Shown here in pieces: positions 17,399 to 25,280 of a DNA stretch of 64,000 bases (its first letter is position 1; the number at the start of each line of letters is the position of its first letter). Below the pieces are notes generated by a model. The model was not told the DNA's origin and made no database searches. It saw nothing but the letters and a program-made list of their open reading frames with translations. This stretch comes from JBFELU01 sp041551965 (GTDB lineage: Bacteria; Actinomycetota; Acidimicrobiia; Spongiisociales; UBA11373), in the NCBI GenBank assembly GCA_041551965.1, contig JBFELU010000005.1:1-64000 (forward strand). The letters are read 5' to 3'. The translations under genes were made by a program, and so were the position numbers.

Positions 17399-18063
17399 CA
17401 GCTCCCGATCGCTGCTCTCAGTTCGGCGACGGCCGCCACCGGGTCGGGCGACCGGAAGATCGCCGTACCGGCAACGAAGACGTCTGCCCCGGCACGTCGA
17501 GCCGAGCCGGCCGTCTCCGGCGTGATTCCGCCGTCGATCTGGATATCGGCAGATAGTCCGTGGGAATCAACCCACTTTCTGGCCGCTTCAACCTTCGGCA
17601 GGACCTCGGGAATGAACGCCTGCCCGCCGAAGCCGGGATGCACCGACATCACCAGCAGCAGGTCACAGAGCTCCACGAAGGGAGCAACGGCGTCGAACGG
17701 CGTGACGGGATCGACCACCAGCCCGAAGTCGAGGCCGGCGTTGCGTGCCGCAGTGGCGGCCGCGGTCGGGTCGGGTTGCACCTCGATGTGCACCGTGACC
17801 AGATCGGCCCCGGCCGCCGCGAGCGGCTCGAAGAGCGAGACCGGGTTGGTGACCATCAGGTGGCAATCGAAGTAGAGCCCGGTGGTGGGGCGCAACGATT
17901 CGATCACCGGCATTCCGAACGAGAGATTCGGCACGAAATGCCCGTCCATCACGTCGACGTGCAGCAGATCCACGTGATTCTCCACCCGCGCCACCTCTTC
18001 GGCCAAGCGGGAGAAATCGGCGGCGAGCAGCGACGGGGCGACTCGGGGCGGCTTGGCGCTCAC
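17398..18063 (-). CDS. rpe: Ribulose-phosphate 3-epimerase
   Basis: Interconverts ribulose 5-phosphate and xylulose 5-phosphate in the pentose phosphate and Calvin pathways. TIM-barrel of 221 residues with APSLLAADFSRL at the N-terminus, metal ligands in DVMDGHFVPN, HPGFGGQAF and the phosphate loop DGGITPETA. The start is a GTG without a Shine-Dalgarno sequence; TACACT lies 8 nt upstream. In many actinobacteria rpe follows fmt, and here a ppk2 gene on the other strand separates them. Confidence 0.95.
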   Translation of the reverse strand: MSAKPPRVAPSLLAADFSRLAEEVARVENHVDLLHVDVMDGHFVPNLSFGMPVIESLRPTTGLYFDCHLMVTNPVSLFEPLAAAGADLVTVHIEVQPDPTAAATAARNAGLDFGLVVDPVTPFDAVAPFVELCDLLLVMSVHPGFGGQAFIPEVLPKVEAARKWVDSHGLSADIQIDGGITPETAGSARRAGADVFVAGTAIFRSPDPVAAVAELRAAIGS

Positions 18064-18087
18064 GATCGGCGAGTGTATCGCGGCCGG

Positions 18088-18116
18088 TGCCCCGGGACCT
18101 CACACTCCCCGGGGCA
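18088..18116. repeat. 9-bp inverted repeat in the rpe/ppk2 divergent gap
   Basis: TGCCCCGGG (18088-18096) and CCCGGGGCA (18108-18116) are exact inverted copies with an 11-nt loop. It lies between the divergent rpe and ppk2 starts and could be an operator or an RNA hairpin. No T-tract follows in either direction. Confidence 0.45.
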
Positions 18117-18190
18117 GGATCCCTCGAGGTACTCACTCCATCCCGGCGGACGACCTGAGCATGCGAAGAGGCCCCTTCCGGTCATCACGG

Positions 18191-18219
18191 TCGAGACAGG
18201 CCGCGCGTCTCCGTAGGCT
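18191..18219 (+). promoter_or_regulatory. ppk2 promoter, probably leaderless
   Basis: TAGGCT (18214-18219) ends 7 nt before the ATG and a weak -35 TCGAGA (18191-18196) lies 17 nt upstream. No Shine-Dalgarno is present before the ATG. Confidence 0.5.
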
Positions 18220-18226
18220 GGCCCTC

Positions 18227-19030
18227 ATGGAGTACTACCGGATCCCCGCCGACACGCCCGTTCACCTCGCCGATCGAGATCCCCGGGACTCCCGCGCCTT
18301 CGGAGGCGACAAGGACGAGGGCAAGACCCACCTCAACGACCTGACCGACCGCCTCGAGGAACTCCAAGAGCTCCTCTACGCCGAGGGGAAGCACAAGGTG
18401 CTCATCGTGCTCCAGGCGATGGACACCGGGGGCAAGGACGGCACCATCCGCCATGTGTTCGAGGGCGTCAACCCGGCCGGGGTCAGGGTGGCCTCCTTCA
18501 AGAAACCGACGCCCCAGGAGCTCGCCCACGACTACCTGTGGAGGGTGCATGCCCAGACGCCGGGGAACGGTCAGATCACCATCTTCAACCGGAGCCACTA
18601 CGAGGACGTCCTCGTCGTGAGGGTCCACGGCTTGGTGGAGGAAGCGGTGTGGTCCCGCCGTTACGACCACATCAACGACTTCGAACGGCTCCTCGCCGAC
18701 GAGGGGACCACCATTCGCAAGTTCTTCCTCCACATCTCCCGGGAGGAGCAGGCGGAGCGCCTCCGGGCCCGGCTCGACGACCCGTCCAAGCACTGGAAGT
18801 TCAGCCTCGGTGACCTGGCCGAACGGGAGCGCTGGGACGACTACACCGCCGCCTACGAGGAGGTGCTGTCGCGCACCAGCACCCCATGGGCTCCCTGGTT
18901 CGTGGTCCCCGCCGATCGCAAGTGGTACCGCAACCTCATCGTGGCTTCGGTGCTCGTCGAGACGCTCGAGAGCCTCCAGATGGACTATCCGCCGGCCGAG
19001 GACGACCTCGGCGGCGTCGTCATTCGCTGA
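18227..19030 (+). CDS. PPK2-family polyphosphate kinase
   Basis: Transfers phosphate between polyphosphate and nucleotides; whether it uses AMP or a nucleoside diphosphate cannot be decided here. The 267 residues form one PPK2 domain: Walker A in DTGGKDGTIRH near residue 70, Walker B-like NRSHYEDVLVVRVH, and the lid segment with REEQAERLRAR. The ATG at 18227 was chosen because family members begin with such a short N-terminus and a -10 box ends 7 nt before it. It is a lone plus-strand gene between rpe and fmt, overlapping the fmt end by 11 bp. Confidence 0.93.
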   Translation: MEYYRIPADTPVHLADRDPRDSRAFGGDKDEGKTHLNDLTDRLEELQELLYAEGKHKVLIVLQAMDTGGKDGTIRHVFEGVNPAGVRVASFKKPTPQELAHDYLWRVHAQTPGNGQITIFNRSHYEDVLVVRVHGLVEEAVWSRRYDHINDFERLLADEGTTIRKFFLHISREEQAERLRARLDDPSKHWKFSLGDLAERERWDDYTAAYEEVLSRTSTPWAPWFVVPADRKWYRNLIVASVLVETLESLQMDYPPAEDDLGGVVIR

Positions 19031-19940
19031 AGCGGGCCGGTTCGTCCCGGCGGCCGAGCATCCAGTCGCGTGCCGACATCCGACCGCGGCCTTCTGGTTG
19101 CACCTCGATCAGTTCGACCACGCCGTCCCCCGCCCCGAGCAGGACGGCATCGCTCCTCACCACGGCCACCCCCGGCTCGACGTCGCCGATCGACACCTCC
19201 CGGGCGCGCCACAGCTTGAGGCGAGCTCCCCCGACCGTCGCCCAGGCACCGGGCCTCGGGTTGAACGCCCGCACCGCCAGCAGCACCGACCTCGCCCCGT
19301 GCCGCACGGGGTCGACGAAGGCTTCCTCAACTCTGACCTTGGCGGCAGCGGTGGCCCCCGAGTCATCCTGCGGGAGCGGTTCGAGGTCGCCCGCCAGGTA
19401 GCGGGGCAAGGTCTCGATCAGGAGCTGCGAGCCGAGCCCGGCGAGCCGGGCGGTCAGCTCGCCGGCCGTCTCGATCTCCCCGATCCGAGCCGCGCGATGC
19501 GCCAGGATCGGACCGGTGTCGAGGCCTTCGTCGACCTGCATGATCGTGACTCCGGTCTCTGCGTCCCCGGCCAGGATCGCCCGGACGACCGGGCTGGCAC
19601 CCCGCCACCGAGGCAGGGTCGAGAAGTGGACGTTGACGAAGCCGTGTCGGGGAACCTGCAGCAGCTCACCCGGCAGGAGTTGCCCGAACGCCGCCACGAC
19701 CGCGACGTCCGGGCTCGAAGACGCGGCCGCATCGACCGTCTCCAGCGCCCGCTCGGGCTGGAGAACCGGGAGCCCCCAGGCGCCGGCAGCGATCTTGACC
19801 GGGGGGGGCTGCAGCCGACCCGATCGGCCCCGGGCTCGATCGGGCTGGGTGACGACGAGCGGGACTTCGGCGATCGTGCGCAGGGCGGCGAGCACGGGAA
19901 TCGATTCCGCAGCGGTGCCGTAGAAGACTGCGACCGTCAC
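19020..19940 (-). CDS. fmt: Methionyl-tRNA formyltransferase
   Basis: Formylates initiator Met-tRNA with 10-formyl-tetrahydrofolate. The 306 residues have the N-terminal Rossmann-like domain, the catalytic region GFVNVHFSTLPRWRGASP around 110-125 and the C-terminal OB-like domain from about 205. The family loop usually reads SLLP; here it is STLP. Starts at GTG overlapping the def stop (GTGA). Fmt and Def act on the two ends of the formyl-methionine cycle and are coupled here. Confidence 0.96.
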   Translation of the reverse strand: MTVAVFYGTAAESIPVLAALRTIAEVPLVVTQPDRARGRSGRLQPPPVKIAAGAWGLPVLQPERALETVDAAASSSPDVAVVAAFGQLLPGELLQVPRHGFVNVHFSTLPRWRGASPVVRAILAGDAETGVTIMQVDEGLDTGPILAHRAARIGEIETAGELTARLAGLGSQLLIETLPRYLAGDLEPLPQDDSGATAAAKVRVEEAFVDPVRHGARSVLLAVRAFNPRPGAWATVGGARLKLWRAREVSIGDVEPGVAVVRSDAVLLGAGDGVVELIEVQPEGRGRMSARDWMLGRRDEPARFSE

Positions 19941-20440
19941 TGGGGACCCGCCAGGCCGAGCGCCTCCTCCCTGAGCTCCTTGAGCGCGAGCTTGCGGGCC
20001 CGTCGCGGGAGCCGCTCCAGCAGGAGGGTGCCCTCGATGTGATCGAGTTCGTGCTGCAACACCCGGCCCATCAGCTCATCGCCTTCGTAGGTGACGTCGC
20101 GGCCGTCCAGACTCAGCCCCCTCGCCCGGGCGAAGGCGGGACGTTCGATGGGCCAGTACCGTTCCGGAACCGACAGGCATCCCTCCTCGTAGGTCCAGGA
20201 TCCCGACGTCTCCTCCATCACCGGGTTGATCAGATGGTGGGGGCCTTCACCGATGTCGAAGACCACCACCCGGAGGGGAATCCCGATCTGAGGAGCCGCG
20301 AGCCCGACCCCCGGTGCGGCATACATCGTTTCGAGCATATCGTCGACGAGGCGGCGGGTATCGGCATCGATCCCAGAGACCTCGGCGGCCGGAGTACGCA
20401 AAACCGGATCACCAAACGTGCGAATGGGGAAGACGGCGAT
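19937..20440 (-). CDS. def: Peptide deformylase, apparently starting at an AUC codon
   Basis: Removes the formyl group from nascent proteins. The 167 residues contain the three conserved boxes GVGLAAPQIG, EGCLSVP and QHELDH, giving Cys and two His for the metal. The conserved N-terminus (AVFPIRTFGDPVLRTPA) has no ATG, GTG or TTG before it; the nearest in-frame one is a GTG at 20551, inside priA. An ATC at 20438-20440 lies where homologues begin, with AAGGAGG 6 nt upstream. I therefore call an AUC start. This matches infC in the same window. Confidence 0.93.
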   Translation of the reverse strand: MAVFPIRTFGDPVLRTPAAEVSGIDADTRRLVDDMLETMYAAPGVGLAAPQIGIPLRVVVFDIGEGPHHLINPVMEETSGSWTYEEGCLSVPERYWPIERPAFARARGLSLDGRDVTYEGDELMGRVLQHELDHIEGTLLLERLPRRARKLALKELREEALGLAGPQ

Positions 20441-20496
20441 CGGGGCCCTCCTTGCCGCGGATCCTTGCCGGTGGGAGATTACTCGGGGACGCCGGA

Positions 20497-22227
20497 TCAG
20501 AGGTCGATGGGGTCGGCGTCGACCCGGACCCGGGCACCGTGCTCGCGCCACTCATGGACGACGCCCCGCAGTGCCACCCGGGCCGCTCGCAGGTCGGTGC
20601 CGCGCACCAACCACCGAAGCCGGCCGCGATAGTCGGCCGGCCCGTGCAGTGAGGCTCGCTCCCCGAGGGTGGCTCGCAGGACGTCGTCGGCGTCGGGAGG
20701 TGCATCGGCCGCCTCGATCACCAGCAACTCCCCGCCCGGCGGGAGCCCGGCCGCCGCGCGCGACGATGCCTCGGCTTCCAGCACCGGCACCGGATCGCCC
20801 CGCCGCAGGGCTTCGAAGACCGGGTGGCCGGGATCGGAGGTCTGAATGATCGCCCTCCTCCCCCGACCCCTCCCGGCGGCCGCCACGGTGCGCGCCATCA
20901 GGCGAAGCCCGTCCTCGACCGCCCGGTAGTGGGGGGCCCGCAGCGGTCCATCCCCGTCGACGACGACCGCGAGGTCGACGGTGTCGAGAGCGGCCAGGTC
21001 CCGCTCGGTGCCGATCACGACCGGACGGCCGTCCCCGGCCTCGCCCACCGCATCCGATCCGAGGAACCCGCCCAATTCATGACGGATGCGCCCCACCCCG
21101 GCCCCGAGCGGCTCGAAGCGGGCTCCCCCGCACTCGGAGCACCCGCCGAGGCCCGTCCCGCAGCGGGGGCACGCGGGTGAACGACCCGGATGAGAGCCGC
21201 AGGCCGGGCACAGCCGCAGGATCCGGCAGCGGACACACCGCTGAGCCGAGGACCTGCGGTCGGCCAGGACGAACGCCCGACCGCCCGGCCGCAGCACGGC
21301 ATGCAGGGCCCGCCTGACGGTCGTCCCGATCACCCCGCCTCCCGGAGGGTCCTTCCTCCGATCGACGAGCTCCACCAATCCCCACAACCGACCCGACTCG
21401 ACCCGGGAGAGTTGGGGCGCCCGGGCCAGGGCATCGGTGGTGGGCACGAGCCCGCACAGGACCAGGGAGAAGCGCTCCACCGTCGACCGGCGCCAGAGCA
21501 CCTTGGCGGCGTCGACGGTGGGGGTGGCGCGATCCTTGAGGCCGCGCCTCCCCTCGCCGACCACCACCGCCGAGCCGAGACCCGCGATCGACCACAGTGC
21601 CGCATCCCTGGTCGCCACCACGACCAACCCGGGGGCGGCGGCTGCCTCCGACCAGACCCTGGTCATCTCGGCGTTGCCGAGCCCGGTCGAGGCGACCCGC
21701 ACCCGACCGGGGAACCGCCGTCCCAACTCCTCGGCCAGATGCCGGACCTCGGCCAGCGACGGCGCCACCACCAACGCCGACCGCCCGGCCGCGCCCTCTA
21801 CGACATCACCGACCTTCGCCTCCCACGGCCCGGACCCGAGCCAGTACCGGGTGCGGTTCCTGGCCGGAGCATCTCCTTCGGGAGCCTGATGATTGCGGTC
21901 GAAGGGGGCACGAGGCAGGTTGGGTGGAGCGGCCTTGGCCAGCAGGGTGGCCAGGGGGGCCACGTAGTGCACGGCCGCCCAGCGAAGCACCTCGAGCAGA
22001 TCTCGATCGAAGATGGGGAGGTCCCCCGAGACCGCCACCACCTCCTTGAGGCCCTCGGGCGAACCGTCGGAGACGGCGACGACGTACCCCCGGACCCGTC
22101 GCCCCCCGAGAGGCACCCGGACCATGGAGCCGACGCCGACATCGAGTCCATCGGGCACCGCGTAGGCGAAGCCGTCGTCGACGGCGAACGTGGCGAGATC
22201 GGGGACGACGCGGGCGATCCTGGTCAG
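20497..22227 (-). CDS. priA: PriA-like primosomal protein N', degenerate helicase type
   Basis: About 576 residues related to the replication-restart factor PriA. The N-terminal 3'-DNA-binding region (FAYAVPDGLDVGVGSMVRVP), a central zinc region with paired Cys (CVRC, CPAC, CPRC, CSEC) and the C-terminal domain are present, but Walker A and the DExH box are not recognisable (VVVGEGRRGLKD at the expected Walker B place). This is the non-helicase form known from actinobacteria. The start is uncertain: a CTG at 22227 overlaps the coaBC stop (CTGA) and has GGAGG 10 nt upstream, whereas the nearest GTG (22266) and ATG (22305) overlap coaBC by 43 and 82 nt. Confidence 0.88.
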   Translation of the reverse strand: MTRIARVVPDLATFAVDDGFAYAVPDGLDVGVGSMVRVPLGGRRVRGYVVAVSDGSPEGLKEVVAVSGDLPIFDRDLLEVLRWAAVHYVAPLATLLAKAAPPNLPRAPFDRNHQAPEGDAPARNRTRYWLGSGPWEAKVGDVVEGAAGRSALVVAPSLAEVRHLAEELGRRFPGRVRVASTGLGNAEMTRVWSEAAAAPGLVVVATRDAALWSIAGLGSAVVVGEGRRGLKDRATPTVDAAKVLWRRSTVERFSLVLCGLVPTTDALARAPQLSRVESGRLWGLVELVDRRKDPPGGGVIGTTVRRALHAVLRPGGRAFVLADRRSSAQRCVRCRILRLCPACGSHPGRSPACPRCGTGLGGCSECGGARFEPLGAGVGRIRHELGGFLGSDAVGEAGDGRPVVIGTERDLAALDTVDLAVVVDGDGPLRAPHYRAVEDGLRLMARTVAAAGRGRGRRAIIQTSDPGHPVFEALRRGDPVPVLEAEASSRAAAGLPPGGELLVIEAADAPPDADDVLRATLGERASLHGPADYRGRLRWLVRGTDLRAARVALRGVVHEWREHGARVRVDADPIDL

Positions 22228-23414
22228 GAGCCGCCGTCCTCCAGCATCCCCTGGATCACGTCCCACAGCCGGGCCGCCACCTCGACCTTGGGAAGGAGAT
22301 CCCATGCTTCGATCGACCCGTCGGGCCGGACGAGCGATACCCGGTTGGTCTCGGTGCCGAACCCCGAATCGGATTCGGTGACGTCGTTGGCGACCAGGAG
22401 ATCGACGCGCTGCTCCTTGCCCTTCTCCACGGCGTGCTCGGCCGGACCGGTTTCGGCGGCGAACCCGACCAAGAGCGGACGGGGGCTCATGTCGGCGACC
22501 CCGCGCAAGATGTCGGGAGTCGGCTCGAGCGGGATCTCCGGTGGGCCGTCGTTACGCCGGAGCTTCCCGGCCGCCGGTTCGGAGGGGCGGAAGTCGGCCA
22601 CGGCAGCCGCCAACACGGCCACGTCGACCCCGGCAGCCCGGCTCCACACCGCCTCGGCCATCTGCTCGGCGGTCTCCACTCTCACCACCTCGACCCCGGG
22701 GACGATGCCGAGGTCGACCGTCGATACCACGGTCACGCTCCCCCCGCGCCGAGCCGCCTCGGCGGCCACGGCGGCTCCCATCTTCCCCGAGGAGTGATTC
22801 CCGATGAAGCGGACGGGATCGATCGGTTCCCGGGTCCCCCCCGCCGTCACCAGCACGCGACGGCCGGAGAGGGGCCCGTCGGCAACCACCCCAACAAGGG
22901 CCTCGACGATCTCCTCGGGTTCCACCATCCTCCCCGGACCCTCGTCGCCGCCGGCCAGTGCACCCACCGCCGGGCCGACCACGGTGTGGCCGTCGGCGCG
23001 AATCGTCTCCATGTTGCGACGGGTGGCCGGGTGCTCCCACATCTCGGTGTGCATGGCCGGCGCCACGATCAACGGTGCGGTCGAGGCGAGAATCGTGGCC
23101 ACGAGGATGTCCTCACTGAGGCCGACGGCGATCCGGGCCAGCGTCGCCGCGGTGGCGGGGGCCACCACGATGACGTCGGCCCATCGCGCCAACTCGGTGT
23201 GCACACTGACCGTCTCGCCTCCGAACCAGCGAGTCACCGGGGGGTGGCCGGTGATGGCGGCCATGGTCTGAGGGCCGAGGAACTCGAGGGCGCTGCCGGT
23301 CATGATGCAGCGCACCTCCGCCCCGGCTTCGACGAGGCGACGAGCCAACGGGGCTGACTTGTAGGCGGCGACCCCCCCGGTGACTCCCAGCAGGACGCGA
23401 CGGCCCGCCAGCAT
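22224..23414 (-). CDS. coaBC: Phosphopantothenoylcysteine decarboxylase / synthase
   Basis: Bifunctional coenzyme A enzyme of 396 residues. CoaC (about 1-180) is the FMN-dependent decarboxylase with VTGGVAAYK and the active-site PAMHTEMW; CoaB (about 185-396) is the CTP-dependent synthetase with VTAGGTREPID, RFIGNHSSGKMG, AAVADFRP and ANDV. ATG at 23414 lies 4 nt after the rpoZ stop, the usual rpoZ-coaBC order. Confidence 0.96.
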   Translation of the reverse strand: MLAGRRVLLGVTGGVAAYKSAPLARRLVEAGAEVRCIMTGSALEFLGPQTMAAITGHPPVTRWFGGETVSVHTELARWADVIVVAPATAATLARIAVGLSEDILVATILASTAPLIVAPAMHTEMWEHPATRRNMETIRADGHTVVGPAVGALAGGDEGPGRMVEPEEIVEALVGVVADGPLSGRRVLVTAGGTREPIDPVRFIGNHSSGKMGAAVAAEAARRGGSVTVVSTVDLGIVPGVEVVRVETAEQMAEAVWSRAAGVDVAVLAAAVADFRPSEPAAGKLRRNDGPPEIPLEPTPDILRGVADMSPRPLLVGFAAETGPAEHAVEKGKEQRVDLLVANDVTESDSGFGTETNRVSLVRPDGSIEAWDLLPKVEVAARLWDVIQGMLEDGGS

Positions 23415-23418
23415 CTGC

Positions 23419-23649
23419 CTACTCGCCGGCGTCGACGACGAGCTTGTCGGCGGCGATCTCCTCGAAGGCCTGAGAGAGGGGCTGGCGCGAGAGTGAGTGC
23501 ACCTGCGGAGGCACGAAGCTGCCGATGCCCTCTCCCAGCTGGTTGTAGTACGCGTTGATTTGCCGGGCACGGCGCGCCGAGAGGACGACGAGCGTGAACC
23601 GGTTGTCGGTGCGTTCCAGCAAGGTCTCGATGGGTGGATCGATCATCAT
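23419..23649 (-). CDS. rpoZ: DNA-directed RNA polymerase omega subunit
   Basis: Small RNA polymerase subunit that helps fold beta prime, 76 residues. The conserved RFTLVVLSARRARQIN motif is near residue 17. ATG at 23649 overlaps the gmk stop (ATGA); a second ATG follows immediately. Gene order gmk-rpoZ-coaBC-priA-def-fmt is widely conserved. Confidence 0.93.
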   Translation of the reverse strand: MMIDPPIETLLERTDNRFTLVVLSARRARQINAYYNQLGEGIGSFVPPQVHSLSRQPLSQAFEEIAADKLVVDAGE

Positions 23650-24266
23650 GAGGAATCCAGGCGTCGGGAAGCCGACAGTATACCGGCCACCCGGTCGACA
23701 GCGGATACAAGGTCGTCGTTGATCACGAAGTGGTCGAACAACCCCCGCCCCTCGGCGATCTGGGCTTCGGCGACTGCGAGACGCTCGGCGATCTCCGCCT
23801 CCGTGGTGTCCCCCCGGCCCCGCAGCCTCTCCTCGAGCACGGCCGGGTCGGGGGGCTCGATGAAGATGAGCAGAGCCTCGGGGTAGACCGACTTGATCTG
23901 GCGGGCCCCGTGCAACTCGATGTCGAGGAGCACATCCTCACCCCGGGCCAGATGGATCTCGAGACCGGCCTTGGGCGTCCCGTAGCGGTGGCCGCTGTAC
24001 TCCGCCCACTCCGCCAGCTCGCCGGCGGCAACGGCCTTCGCAAACCGGGCGTCGTCGACGAACAGGTAGTCCACGCCCTCCTCTTCCCCGGGACGGGGCG
24101 CTCGCGTCGTCATCGACACCGAGAAGTGGAACGGCAACCGGTGAATCAGCCCCTCCACGACGCTGCTCTTGCCGACACCGGAAGGCCCGGTGATGACGAT
24201 GAGCCGGCCGCGTCGGGGCTGGTCAGGAAAGAGCGTCGAGCAGTGCCTTCCTTTGGCGGGCTCCAA
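23646..24266 (-). CDS. gmk: Guanylate kinase
   Basis: Phosphorylates GMP to GDP. P-loop GPSGVGKSSV near residue 28, GMP-binding segment with TTRAPRPGEEEGVDY and the lid following. The start is odd: the only ATG/GTG/TTG in frame is a TTG at 24266, which overlaps the mIHF gene by 44 nt and has a poorly spaced GAGGGG; no start codon lies nearer the conserved N-terminus. Up to 206 residues. Confidence 0.94.
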   Translation of the reverse strand: MEPAKGRHCSTLFPDQPRRGRLIVITGPSGVGKSSVVEGLIHRLPFHFSVSMTTRAPRPGEEEGVDYLFVDDARFAKAVAAGELAEWAEYSGHRYGTPKAGLEIHLARGEDVLLDIELHGARQIKSVYPEALLIFIEPPDPAVLEERLRGRGDTTEAEIAERLAVAEAQIAEGRGLFDHFVINDDLVSAVDRVAGILSASRRLDSS

Positions 24267-24534
24267 GACCCCTCACCCGCCGGTTCTCGGCGATCTCGAG
24301 GCTCTCCATGAGCCGGAAGGCCTTGACCTTGCCCAGGCCGGGCATGGCCGTCAGGACCGCCTTCACCTTCATCCCGGCCACCGTCTCATCGTGCTCGGCC
24401 CGCTCGAGGACCTCGGGGAGCGTGACCGTCCCGTTCTTGATCAACTCCCTGAGCTCGGCGCGCTGACGCCGCGCAGCCGCCGCCTTCTCCAGCGCCTTCG
24501 CCCGCTGTTCCGGCGTCAGCTTTGGTGGTCCCAT
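24223..24534 (-). CDS. mihF: Integration host factor, actinobacterial type (mIHF)
   Basis: Nucleoid-associated DNA-binding protein of 103 residues. A basic helical N-terminus (PPKLTPEQRAKALEKAA) precedes the S13-like/helix-two-turn-helix region with MKVKAVLTAMPGLGKVKAF and the C-terminal GLGARQRKALL. GGAGG lies 4 nt before the ATG at 24534. Upstream of gmk is its usual place in actinobacteria, one of the better taxonomic hints in this window. Confidence 0.93.
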   Translation of the reverse strand: MGPPKLTPEQRAKALEKAAAARRQRAELRELIKNGTVTLPEVLERAEHDETVAGMKVKAVLTAMPGLGKVKAFRLMESLEIAENRRVRGLGARQRKALLDALS

Positions 24535-24563
24535 GCGTCCTCCGTTCCGTTGCGCGCACTCTA

Positions 24564-25265
24564 TCAATGGGCGCGGATCCCGAGACGGATTGCCAGATCG
24601 GCGGCCGCCTTCTCCGGATCGGCCGCTGCGGTGATCGGGCGACCCACGACCAGGTAGTCGGCACCGCGCTCCACCGCCTCCTCGGGGGTGGCAACGCGCC
24701 GCTGATCGTCCCCGGTGGACCCGTCGGGCCGAATGCCCGGCGTCACCCTCACCAATCCCGGAGCAACCTGTGCCACATCGCCCAGCTCCCGTGCCGAGCA
24801 CACGATCCCTTCCACACCGGCCGCCGCAGCAGCCTTGGCGAGACGGGCCACCAAACGGCCCGGTCGGTTCCCGAGGCCGAGTGTGGCCAGCGAGGGCGCA
24901 TCGAGACTCGTGAGCACGGTCACCGCCAGGATCCCGGCGGTCTCCGACCTCGCCCCCAGGCCGCTCCGAGCGGCGTCCATCATCTCGACACCCCCGGAGG
25001 CGTGGACCGTGACCCACCGCGCCCCGTACTCACCGAGCCGCCGCGCCGCCGCTTCGACCTGCGTCGGGATGTCGTGCAGCTTTGCGTCCGCAAACACCGG
25101 TCCGAGCTGCGCCAGGGCCCCCACGACCCCCGGGCCGGGGCCGTGGAGTAACCCCAAACCCACCTTGAACCCGCCGACGTGCGGCGCCAGACGCTGCGCC
25201 AGGCGCACCGCCTCCTCCGCGGACGGAACGTCCAACGCCACGATGATCGGATTCGCCCTGCTCAT
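24564..25265 (-). CDS. pyrF: Orotidine 5'-phosphate decarboxylase
   Basis: Last step of UMP synthesis. 233 residues of the short bacterial class: ALDVPS at the N-terminus, the catalytic FADAKLHDIPTQV tetrad near residue 60, and the phosphate-binding VTPGIRPDGS and VVGRPI. It follows pyrD by 15 nt and is the last pyr gene. Confidence 0.96.
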   Translation of the reverse strand: MSRANPIIVALDVPSAEEAVRLAQRLAPHVGGFKVGLGLLHGPGPGVVGALAQLGPVFADAKLHDIPTQVEAAARRLGEYGARWVTVHASGGVEMMDAARSGLGARSETAGILAVTVLTSLDAPSLATLGLGNRPGRLVARLAKAAAAAGVEGIVCSARELGDVAQVAPGLVRVTPGIRPDGSTGDDQRRVATPEEAVERGADYLVVGRPITAAADPEKAAADLAIRLGIRAH

Positions 25266-25280
25266 CTCACCCCGCTCATG

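Noticed and set aside
18072..18077. TACACT 8 nt before rpe as a leaderless promoter
   Set aside because: No -35 and spacing slightly off; kept only as a remark in rpe.
19020..19030. Terminator between converging ppk2 and fmt
   Set aside because: Genes overlap by 11 bp and no hairpin with T-tract is visible.
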